Shown here piece after piece: positions 15,880-28,200 of a stretch of 64,000 nt of DNA. The notes under the pieces were generated by a model, which had not been told where the DNA came from, searched no databases, and was given only the letters and a program-made list of their open reading frames with translations. Positions within the stretch are counted from its first letter, which is position 1. Each line of letters starts with the position of its first letter. Made by a program: the position numbers and the translations under genes. The stretch is from Eutrigla gurnardus (taxonomy: Eukaryota > Chordata > Actinopteri > Perciformes > Triglidae): NCBI GenBank assembly GCA_963514095.1, contig OY741267.1, positions 31,602,856 through 31,666,855 of the forward strand. The letters run 5' to 3'.

Positions 15880-17490
15880 GGCGATGTAGGACAGCCCTAA
15901 AGCTCGACGGGGAAATGTCTTTGGACGTCCCGCTTGCCAATCAACATTTCGTCGAATCCGATTGGTCCTCCCGCCGATATTATCATTCCATCTTCTACTG
16001 GTCTATGCTGTTGGGCTTTCCGCTGTCCTCATCCGCCAGTCGACATAGGTCCGCGCGAATCGCGAGTCCGGTCGTTTTGTCTCACGCATGCGGCCCAAAA
16101 CGGTGACATCTTGCGATATTTAAGACTATTGGCGCGTCAGGGCAAGGATTCTTGAAATCTGCTTCGTTTGGCTCGTTCTTTTTGAAGCGAGATCGGACAT
16201 CGCTGATGTTTCAACGTCCATGTCCCCCCGTAGGCTGTGCCGCGGAGTGATACTCATTTCATTGGAGCCGACAATGTGGAGGCTGTTAAAATGTCTACTT
16301 GGAAAATGAAATTGTTACATTTTCTCTAACATTAAGGAACCAGCGCGTCTTAAGAGTTATGGTTCGTGTTAGAAACGCGTGTTCAGTTTCGTGACGAAGA
16401 CCACAAGCAGACGAGGCGACGAAGGAGTGGTTCATATTGTCTTTTCTCATTTTCATCAAGCCCACAGTCGGACCACGGGGGGAAGGATCCTATCCCTAAC
16501 TTTGTTTTCCTGTCTACTGCGGCCGTCGATTTCTCCGCGTTGGATGCCATACAATTGAGTCCAGGTAAATATGCAGATACGACACACAATAACAGCGAGC
16601 GTTTGCACGTCAATTACAAGCCGTGTGTCGCGTTGTTACCGGAGTAATAATCAAGTTTTAAGCGCATCGTTCAAGTTGTACCCGAGCGGCTCAGCCGGGA
16701 AAAGCGGGCTCTTGGATGTTCGTCCCTTCGGCCTGAGCGAGCTCGCGGCGTTATTACTATTACGAGTATTACTAGCTTATGTGTGGTGGGAAACATTTCT
16801 TTGTTCACCTCGCTGGGCTATAACGTTACCGCACATTAGCATATCGCCGGACTGAGTTAGCTCCCGCAGGAGTTGCCGTCTGTGGTGTAGCCGTCGTGTC
16901 GGTTTTCTCGAAACAAACGCGTGAACGTTGGCCGTTAGACGTTAAGTTACGGCGTTGATTTGTTTTATCGAACGGTATCTGTTCGTAGCTAAAATGGCCA
17001 TCTTCCCCACCTGGTATCGACATGTTACAGTTCCACTAGTGCAGATTGGGGTCGGCGTTATCGAAGGCAACGTATGAAAATCGCAGAAATGTGCGACGTT
17101 ACCATCCTAGTTAAACGTATAACTCCGGGGTATTATTTTTAACCTCCCTCCTCCACCAGCGACAACCATCACCATTTCAAGCAACAGGAATGCGGCTAAA
17201 GCCTCGTTTTCTCCATCCACTTTGTTTCAAAACACATTGTGAACAAGTATCAAAGGCTTAGGGGGGGTTTATTTTCATTTTGTGGCGTTTTTGACCGTTC
17301 GTCTGAAACTTTGGTAGCCCGAGTCTTTGTGTCCATTAGTGGCCCATTCTCCTGCTCGACGTGAGGGACAGGCAACAGGTTTTTAAGATCCTTTTAAACG
17401 CCCCGCAGCGTTTCTAACCCGCCGAGGATCCACGGAAACACACGGTGTTGATAACGGACTATCTCTTATTCGACGCCAGGTATGAGATGT
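15880..17490 (+). promoter_or_regulatory. probable tcf3 promoter and noncoding first exon region
   Basis: A clear rise in CpG content begins near 15880. CCAAT (15937-15941) and inverted CCAAT (15961-15965) boxes lie close together. Several CGCG, TCGCGA-type and GCATGCGG motifs follow. Donor-like sites at 16565 (CCAG/GTAAAT) and 17480 (CCAG/GTATGAG) are candidates for the end of a noncoding first exon that would splice to 19234. E-protein genes commonly have a noncoding first exon. The start site is not resolved. Confidence 0.5.
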
Positions 17491-19276
17491 CGTGGGGCTT
17501 TAGCTGCCTAAAAAAACTTTTCGTCAAATGGGAAGGCCGGACGTGGGGGTGCTCAACACAAGCGTATGCAACTTCCATTTGTTAGGAGGGGCTAAACACT
17601 AATCCCCCATTTTGACCTCAGCTCAGTAAAAGACAGAAATGACTAGATTAGGCCTGTGCAGAGTGCCAAAGTGTTCTGGCTTCTTCTTATGTAATATCAC
17701 GTTTCTCATTAGCACGTACTCTTTTGTATATTAGCATCCATCGTGTTATTATTTGCATTGCCCCGTTAAGTGTGATTTTAGTGGTTGCATCCTTTGCCTT
17801 CAGAATCCGAGTTTTTTTTTTATTTTTTTTTACAAAATTGTCGTTGTCACTGTTTTCCTCGATGCTAAACGAGGTGGTGACATTACTCTCACATATTTAC
17901 AACAGTATCACTGGTAAAAGCCCTGCAATGCATATACCGTTGCTATGAAGTTAGATGCATTTTATTGTGATGGGCAATATTGCAGTTACCACAAACAATT
18001 TGGCTTTTCTGTTTCTAGTGTGTAATTTTAGACTAGAAGTGACTCTTCAGTCATGCCCTGAACATGATATTCAGTTATTCAAGTGGTAGAAGTGAAATCC
18101 CCACAGTAGCATCCTGTATATGTAGCCTGCTTGAGGTCATGCATCAGAAAAATCTGAAACATCCACCTAATTATTTCCATTGTTTAAATGCCGTATACAT
18201 TATGATGTAGTATTTGTTGTTTTGGATTTTTGTTCCAGTTAGTCATTTAACATAATTTTCCATGACAATTTACAGAGGTACATAGGGTCAGCATCATTCC
18301 CATACACGTCAAAAGTCTCAAAATTAAAGATAACACATTCCAAACTCAGGGAAACTGCATTAGCTCGGATGAACAGTGGCCACAAGTTAACCCCCAACAA
18401 CACTAATTGAAAGACTTTAAATTGCAGCCTTAAAATTCAACTCTGAACTAAATCAACACTTCTGAGTACAAACAAAATCATAACACTAGAATTTACCCCA
18501 GGTGGTATTTATTGCAGCACTTTTGTATTGCAAAGTGCTTCTGCTGGTTTGCTCACATCATGTAGAAATTATACTTATTTAGATGTTTTACACATATATG
18601 GCCTGAATTCGCATTCGATACAGGCTGGTCATGCAGTGCATTTATTATTTGGAGAGTTCAGTTTTCAAAGAGTTAGAGTAGGTAGGTGTATGAGGCAGGA
18701 AAGGCTCCCAGAGTCCAGGGCCTAACCAACAATGAGTGCAGTGTGGCCTGTGCTTGAACCATGGTCACCCATGTTAGAAGTGGGCTACCAAGGAAACTCT
18801 TAGACCTTACTGGATTTCTCAGTAATTTGATGGTGTTGCAAGAATTTTCTACCAGAATGATAATTCTATCTTGCTATGTAGGTTTAACTGTACAAACTTA
18901 GACATAAACATTAGCTGAGTCTGAGTAAAGTTTTCATTTTGTACATTATGTACATAATGTGTCCCTACTATGGCATTATATAACCCCTTCCTGTGTGTCT
19001 ACCATAAACACATAATGATGAAAATTAAAAAAAAGGCCCTCATTTGTAAAACAAATAGGAACATTTTACTTTTTAAGGCTGCAAATACAATTTCCCAAAC
19101 GTCTAGTGGAATATCACCAGTAGTTATATAATGTGACATTATCTAGCTGTACTCGTGTGTACTTTTACCTGTGAGAATAGTTAACAAATAAATGGTCAAA
19201 ATGTACTCCAATTCTCCCTACCTCTGTTTGTAGTCGCTTGCTGAGACTGAAAGGCCCGAGTGAACAGCGGCAGAGA

Positions 19277-22200
19277 ATGGCTGCAGTGGAAACAGACAAG
19301 GAGCTCAACGACTTGCTGGATTTTAGCGCGGTAAGATCTCCAAAGATTACTTGAATTGAATGTGCATCATTTGTCGAGTAGGTTGAAATGAGAATAATGT
19401 CAGGGAATCCGTGAAGGGGCAGTAAGTCAGGGTTTGAAGGATCACGTTGTATACATTAGACATCTTTTTACGAGACTGTTGTTGTGGCACTTTAATGTTA
19501 GCAGTCACTCAGTCAATGCTGGGATGTGGAGATAGCTTCATGTCCATTGTAGCTGCTGGCTGAATAGGATATGATACAGGAAAGGATATTTTGAATTAGT
19601 GCCTAATCAACCTATACACAAGAGGATACAACTCATCAAAGTCTTATATTGACGGCAATTTTCAATTTATTTTCTCTAATTTCAGATGTTTGAGCCTCCA
19701 GTTTCAAACGGAAAGAACCGGCCGACTACTCTGGCCAGCAGTCAGTTTGGAGGTTCAGGTAATACAACAGGTTCTTTTCTCTTTTTGATTTGTTTCAGGA
19801 TTTCCGTGTTCTCTGATTTACATTGTCTTTCTGACTTTCTTTTATTTTGCTTCCCAAATAAATGCTCTTTTCTTCTGGAGTTGATTCTCCTAATTAGAAA
19901 AAAATGTCAGTAAAATGTTATGACAAAGAAAATAATACTTCCCTTTCCTTCCTCTCACCTCATGCTAGTGGTGACATCATGGTTTGCAATGGTCCCTAGT
20001 TCATGGCCTGAGAGTAAAGCATGGCAATCATTGGGGCTGTTAAAGCTTCTTGTCGTCTCACTATCCATCCTGCATTAATTCGTGGTGTTTTTTGAATGCT
20101 AATAGAAAATGAAAATGTTCTTGTTCTCCACTTGTGAATTGTGTTTAAGATCAAAGAGTATTGAAGAAAGATTGCCAGGTTATTTCGTGTCATAGATCAC
20201 ACGTCATCTCTTCAACACTTCCTCATCCTTGCCTTGCAGGTGTCCTCTCCCTCACCTTCTCAGCTGTTGCCATTCAATCAAACACAGAGGCAGAGGGTGG
20301 GGATTAATGGGAACAGCCCAATAATCTCCTCCTGCTTATTCCTTGACGAAGTGTTTTCCCTCCTCCTGTAATCTTGCATCCCACTTTACCTCCTCACATC
20401 ACTCATTTTCACCTAGAGCCATTATCCATCCTCATGATTAGCCTAGCCCTTATGTCATTAAGACATGCATACAGGTTAATATACACACACAGCATCATAG
20501 ATACTCAATATGACTGTTTCCTTTATGTTTTGGTATTTCTGGGGCCCTTTTGTATTTCTGTCACTACAAAAAGTGGTTAGCCTTTTCGGGAGTTTTCCCT
20601 TATCCGATAAAAGGTCCTGGGACAGAGGATGTTGTATGCTGTACAGATTGTAAAGCCCTCTGAGGCAAATTTGTGGTTTCAAGCTTTATAAATTAATTGA
20701 ATTGAATTGAACTGTAGCAGATCCATTTGCCCTACATGGACCTTTCTCTGGCACCCTCATATCTCTAGAAGTGCAGTAGGTCTTTTGGCTGGCAATAGAA
20801 GTGAAACAGGATATTGAAGCTAAGATAAAAGACGAGAAATGCGGTGGTTGGGTGGGGTATAGGGGCTCTATTCCTTCTATTCATTTGAGGACCCACTTGC
20901 ATGTTCTTTTGTCTGAGTAAGGTGTGTGCTTACAAAAGAGACACATTGATGTTATCAATCCAACGGCTGCTCATGTCATTCTCCCTCAGGCTTAAAATTA
21001 TACTTCTCCCCAAATCTATCTTTTTAGTGTCAACCGCTCAACCTTACTGGCTGTAACAATAACAGCTAATGTGGTCGGCTTGAATCCATGTTATTTACGT
21101 TTCCCAAAGAGGCAAGTTTTCACAGCAGAGTAGAAATGTATACAGCCCGCCTGCACTGTCCACCTAACCTTTCAGTATACCGTATGTCACGATAGTAAGC
21201 CATACTTAGGCAAACAATAATTGCTTGGAACATAATGAACATTTGGATGAACAGTAGATATGTATATTATGTGGAGATGGAAAATTGATCACCATCTTAA
21301 TGTATTGTACCTGACAGGACAAGTTGACCTCATCTGTTCTTAAGCACTTATGGTTAGTTGGTCAATATGTGTATCAATACTCTCCTCAAACCCCCAACTG
21401 CCAAAGTATCTGCTGGGTATTGTCATATGTGGTTGAAAGAATACATTCTAAGAAAAATGCATGTCTATGTAGTTAAGTTGGTAAACACTTTCTGGTGATC
21501 TAAGGCTGTGCTATCACATGATTAGTTTAGAACCTGACTTGGCTTTTGTATTCCTGATTTTTGTGGAGCAGCTGCAACATGTTTTCCTTGTAGACATAGT
21601 AAGTTGGAGGCCTTTCCCCCCAGTATGGTTAGGGTTTAGTATGTGGAAGTTATGGGGAAACTCCCTTTTAGAGTCTTAGCTGATGATAATATCTGTGCTC
21701 TGGCCGTGTGTGCTTGTTCAATCCCCTTTCACTAGTTACTTCAAGTCATTTTAGTGCACTTTCGTTTTTTGGTCACTGGAAACTGAGAATCCTAATATGT
21801 ATTTTTGAACTTGGGTATGGGCTGAAATGCAGAAGGGGAAGAGTTTAAAATTTGCATGAATGTTTATGTTTTCAAACAGATGTTTTGGTGAATCACAAAG
21901 ACTAAAGCGCATTTAAGTAATTTGTCGTTTAAAATTGGAATTTCTGCTAGGGATACCTGTGTTTAATGAATAGGCCTCACTGTGTGATTGGGATCATTCT
22001 TTTATGTGTAAGGCAACATCAGGCTTGACTTAAAAGTTGCTTCCCTAACTATGTAATAAAAAAAATACAGCAGCACATTGGCTAAAACTCATAAAAGCAT
22101 TCAAATTAAATTGTATATAGTATATGAACAGTGAATGTCACTGACATCTGTTCCAAATAATTGAATCAGTATCGGCCTGATATTTCCGATTCTGGTATTG

Positions 22201-25200
22201 GTAGGTCCCTTTTGCTCTTGACATGTAAGAACTTCATACAGTGTCAGAACGAGGACGTTCAAATGTAAGCTGTAATGGTTTGTGGGTTAACGCATTCTGT
22301 TGTGTTTGAGAGGTCTCCGGTGACTCACAGGTTAAAACAGGCAGGCCTGTGTTATTGTACATTGTTCAGTATTTCATTAACGGTGTTCACTCTCTTGAGA
22401 TTTGACCTGACATCATGCTTTGTGTCTGTGTGACTCATTTTGCCAATGGAAGGAAGGAGGTGTGTAGACAAAACGGCACACTCGGTTATAGGTGCCTGGG
22501 GCAGTGTTCATGTAAAAGCCAAGACATGTCTGCAAGTTTAGTCAATGTATGTGCCGGAGTTTTGCTCATGACTCAGGCTGGCTGTCTGTTTCCAGTATTT
22601 CTTCCTGTGTAATTATAGACTAGCCATGCTTAAAGGGGCGTTGCATGCTGGGAGGAGAAGTGCATTGGGGTTCACCAGTGAATTTGTCTGATGTTACTCA
22701 CCCTTTTCTTATTTTTTTTCTCTCCAGTCCTGGTAGTCTGTCTGAGTAGTGGACTACTCATGGTTTTCTGGTATCACTAATGGAAATCGTAAAAATTACT
22801 CTTCTCAGAAAACACAGTACAAACTGAAAAACTTTAAAAAAACTAAAAACAAAAAAAACTAAAACTGAAACTAAATTTTTTCTGGATAAATGAAACCCTG
22901 CTGGTGATCATGAGGAACAGCAAAATAACTTAACTAAATCCAATTTTGACAGAAAACATCATTCTTGTTATGGAGGCATAAGGGGTCATTTTAATGTAGG
23001 CGTATTTTGATATCATAAAAGTACAAGACAGATGCCGATACTGCTAAAAGTGTTTACTTACTGAAGTGAAGTAACAAGATTCACACAGGATCTTTCGTAA
23101 AATAACGGTATAAAAGGACTCCTAAAGATCACCAAAGCAAAATGCAGTTGTTGAGCTAATATGTTAACAGTGCAAAATTTGGAATTGAGAGCATTTCTAT
23201 TGCCTCCACACGGCTCTCAACATGGTTGCGCTGAGCCAGCAGCACAGTGCAAACAACAGCAACAGTGTTGACAGAGCTGACAGTGTTTACCTGGAGGGGA
23301 ACCCGAGGGTGGGTATTACACTTCTGGGAGGTATCGTTGGATGAGACTGTTATCGGCTGTAATCAGCATGTGAACGCATTGTAGAATGACGGCCATGAGC
23401 TTGCTAGTAGAACACACTCACATGCAGTAACATGCACTAGCATGCACTAGCATGCAAAGACATGCGCGTCCGGCCTGGCTATGTAAAGCACCGAGTAGCT
23501 CAGATTACAACACACACAGAGGGAGAGCGGCTTCATTCCCTGCTCAAATAAACATTACATCACTATATCTTTAGATGGCAAATAGTCGTTTGCTGCTATA
23601 TTAACGCTGTGAATGTCATGGTGAGAACATTTACGTACATTTTCTTGGATATATACTTGCATACTTTTACTTGAGATTTACAATGCAGGACTTCTACTTG
23701 TAACAGTGTTTTTCATTTGTTTCTTGCTAATAGCTTTACGTATTTTTTTTTTGTTAAGCTTGGTCCACTTGCCTGAATATTTCATCTGGCAATGCTTTAT
23801 TTGACACTGCAACTCGGCTTCTTGAATTTAATATCGATAACAAAATTGTAATGCTGTTTCAAACATAAACATTGAGTTTAGGCCTTCTCTTGTCTGGAGC
23901 CTGGGTTCTGATGACTTAGAGCGGAAACGAATGGTTTTCTTTATCGTCTTTGATTGACGTGGAGACTGACAGTCAGCCATAGAGAGGGAACAAGACATTG
24001 TCTCCTTCATCTCTTATTCTGCTGGTGTCGTGTGTATAGATCAGAGTTGTCACAGCAATCTAGCTGCTCTCAGCGCTGTGGACCCATCAGTCTGTTCTAC
24101 TGCTGATCCTGTCATGATTCTAGCCCGCCTCCACCCCCTCCCCTCTCCCCTCTCTGCTTTTTAATTAGACAACAAAACAAAAATATGAATATTCATAGCG
24201 TGGAGCTTCATTAATATGCACAATTATGCAAATCAGCATGCAATTAAGCTTCAGCTTTCCCCCAGAGATGCTGTGTTGCAGTACAAGCGGAGATTGAGAG
24301 AAAGGGGACGGGCAAGAATTTCTGCTTCGCCAATCTTTAAAATCACTCCTTTCAAACACGTTCACTTCTCTGAAAGCTGGAGTGCTCTGGCAAGGCATAA
24401 TGTGCGTCAACTATGTAATATTGACACCTTCACCGTGCGTCTTGTGTTAAGGCGAAACTGTAGGCCAAATGTGAGAGAATAGATGGGGGACGAATGACTG
24501 TTGCCATGGAAAATGTAAAGGAGTGGAGTGGGAGAATGAAGAATGTCGAGGATGATTCTGGGAGCCTCATACTGGGTGTGAATTATTCAAAGTTCCTACA
24601 GCTCATATCCACGCTATGTGACAGTGCTGTCACTATGCTGTCTCTGTGTGAGCTCAGAAGTGAAGCTTTTCAATTCAGGTTACTTTGAGCAGCCTGAAAA
24701 ACCTGTATCAAAGCAGGTCATCTTCATCATTCTCTGAAGTTAGACTTAGTTTTGCAAAGCCTAGCATAAATCCTTGTTAAGAATGTGTCTGCCTTTTCGT
24801 GGTTAATAGGTCTAACCTAGTTCTTTGTCTTACAGGTATAGATGAGAGGAGTGGGTCCAGTCCCTGGGGCCCAGGAGAACAGAACAGTCCATCTTTCAAC
24901 CAGGGAAGGGTACGGTTTACCCTCACTTACTACATGTACATGTCATGCTATTGAGTGAACCACAACACATGTTTGGTGTGATTTATACCGCTCTCACACA
25001 AAAATACAACGTATGAAAGGGGATAATAAAGTTTTCAACCTGCATTTGACCACTGATACGGCACCGGTTTGGTCGTAGGTAAATAGGAAGCTATCACTTC
25101 GTTGTAATTGTTTATACCCTTGGTTTAATTAACTCGACTGCTAAGAAGGCTCAGATTTAAGAGTTTACTAGAAATTGAGATGGATTAAACACACACAGGT

Positions 25201-28200
25201 AGACATTTGACACATGATCTATGAGCATAAACATTTTCACACTGAATGATTAAATAATGGTGTGTCACTCATTACACAACATTATAAAGTTTGTCTTTCT
25301 AGAGGGAACCATTAACCAGCCCTGTCACAAGCATTAGTCTGTCTCATTAATCTCTATATCTTTCATAGATCGTTGTTTTACATCTCACTGGTTATTGTGA
25401 GTCTAATTATTCAGCTCAAAAAGCATTAATGTTACCGTCCAGATTCTTACTAATATCAAACAGGATTACAATTGTTGAAGCAGAGATTTATAAGGCATAA
25501 GATGTTATCTCTAAACTACTCAAATAACTGAATATTCTCAATTTAACATTGACCAGACCATATTTCTAACCAGATATCTAGAACAGAAGGGGTATCAGAG
25601 GTAACTTGGGAAGATTAGACATTATGGATGGAATGAATGGACCAATTCTGACAGACATGTCCACACTTTTAACTTCATTTCCACATATACTTATATTGGT
25701 AAATGTGATTTATAGATAGTAATCCAGTAATTATTTTATCATAATAACCTGAAGAATCCCATATTCACGCTTTCAACCTGAAACGGTGTCAAACCTGCCT
25801 GCCTTATTTATTTATCTATTTTTATTTCCCTAATGTCTCTGCCGTCTTTTTCTCAGGGTTATGGAGAACAAGGCATCTATAGTGAGCAAGAGGGCATTGC
25901 CTCTGGCGCCATGTATGGATCAGGGATCGTTGGTAAGTTTAAATTGAACTAAGCTGCTGAAGCATAGACACCACAACCTTCACATTGTGTTTTAATAAAA
26001 ACCTAATAATCAAGGAAATTTGGGGTCTGCACTTGTAATAATGGAACTTCATTACAGAAGAACATGCTAATTGAATTGTTCGATGGACTCTGTGACTGAA
26101 CCAACACACTGCCTTTTTGGGTTGAGAGCAGTCGTTCATAGGTTAGACACTAATGTACCACTTTAGGGCAAGCCGTATTTATATTATATGCTTAGGTGGC
26201 AGTAGATGAAGGAGCAGGGTAATCAGGGAGGATGTGGAGGAGGGTTTTTTTCGTGTGTTGTTGTTGCAGTTTGTGTGTTCAGGGCAGGAGGGGGTGGGGG
26301 GGTGTAAAGGGCACCCATGCACAAACAAGGCTCTCCCTCGGGACTATGGTAGCCTATAGCTCTCCTCTGTTTAACTGTCAGGGGAGGGGACAGAGGTTTG
26401 GCACAATTGCCCCTGAACCATTTATAATGGGCCAATTTGTTGTTGTTTTGCTGTCCACAGCCATAAATACCACTCATCATCATAATACACTCACACAGCA
26501 GATGGGAGGCACCCAAACGGAGAAAGGGGAATGGCCAGATTGTAATTTAATATTGACATAAAGGCCCAATTTTCAAGACCATGGCCTGATTTTATATCCC
26601 TCTTTCCTGACAGGAAAGGCTGAGCGAGGACCATACTCGTCATTTACAGCACAGGTAAATCAGTCAAACTTGTAACGCATGCTGTCCCATAGTCGGCTTT
26701 CTTTTCCTAGATCATTCTGAATTTAATGCCATAATGATTTACTTTTACTACATCAGCTTGTGCTTTTTTTTTGACCATCTCTAGCCGGGCTTTATGCCCA
26801 GTGAGATGCCCATGCCCAGTCCTGACGCCCTCTCCCCGTCTGGCCTGAAGTCCAACAACTCCCAGTTTTATTCCTCCTATGAGGGAAGCAACTCTCGCCG
26901 GAGACCTTCACAGGAGCCCATTGGTAAGATGGTAACGGATAGTTTCCAGCAGAGTGTTGAACACAGTCAGAAGATTTCATTTCAGATAAAAATGTTTTGT
27001 TGTATTTAGTTTTTTATATTTGAGTCTGTATATCTTCAGTTCCCTTGCTGAGGTTTTTAGAAGTGAGAATTCTCACAAAAGATTAAAGAGAGTGTGGGTT
27101 CTCAATGAGGAAAGTTATTGAATAACATCAGACTAATTAATTAGTGGTCACAAGAGAGATGGATAGATTGGTTTAACAGGACTTCAGGAGGAAGGAGGCT
27201 GCATGAATGATTCCCTACATTGGTGGTTGAAAAGTCACTCAAGACCGTGTGTTTGTGTGTTTTCCATCTTCCTCCCCTCAGGACCACAGACAAAAAAGAT
27301 CAGGAAGGTGCCCCCTGGCTTGCCCTCCTCGGTGAGTACTAGCATAGAGAAATGTTCAGCCTTCGCAATGAGTCCATGGGAGCACATGTTGTCATGTTTT
27401 ACACCCCTTTCACATTCCATTCTGCATCTTAAGCCTCTCCTTGGCTTGCAAAGCAGGAGAATAGCTGCTATACAGGACATCTAGCTTCTACAGCTGTGTA
27501 TCTACACCACCAAAGTAAAAAAAAGAAGGAAAAGCAGGGGAAAAAGCCACTCATTAACCCAGTCACTCATTTGCTGCATGTATTTATAGTGTGTTGTATT
27601 TGTAGGCCCTTTACTTTATGGCCACTTTGGATCACTGAAGGGAATTCATACTGGGGTTTGATGGTTCGTACTCCACCTCATTTTTTCCCTCCCACACTCG
27701 CTCTCTGGTCACCCTATTTCCTCCTCTTCTCTGTTTCTTCCTTCCCCCTCCCCCCTCCTCTCTTCCCCACACTCTCCTCCCTCCGCCACCCTCTCCTTCC
27801 CTCCACTTCCTCCCCCCCTTCTCTCTCTCTCTCCCTCCCCCATCCCTCTATCCCAGCTGCCAGTGGAGTTGGCTGCCATCCAGCATTCGGCAGATGGTTC
27901 AGTAATTAGGAGTGCATCTCTCCGTTCCCTCTTCTCCTCTCCCCTTTTTCCTCTCCTTTTTCTCTCTGTTTAATCAAATTACAGAAGAAAACTTCAGTCC
28001 ATTTGGATTTGAGTATTGCAGACACAATTTGATACTTACCATTTGTCTAGAATAGTCTTGATTGAGAATGCTATGGTGGTTCAGAACATTGGCTTCTTAA
28101 TACCCATTATACCATGCACCAAATCCGACTGCATCTCCCATTGTGCGGTCGCATCTCACTGTGTTGGAGTGTGCATTATGTCTCTGTAAACCATTCTGAG

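Noticed and set aside
24216..24482. 88-codon open frame in tcf3 intron 2
   Set aside because: No recognisable domain, no splice sites in phase with tcf3, and motif content looks regulatory.
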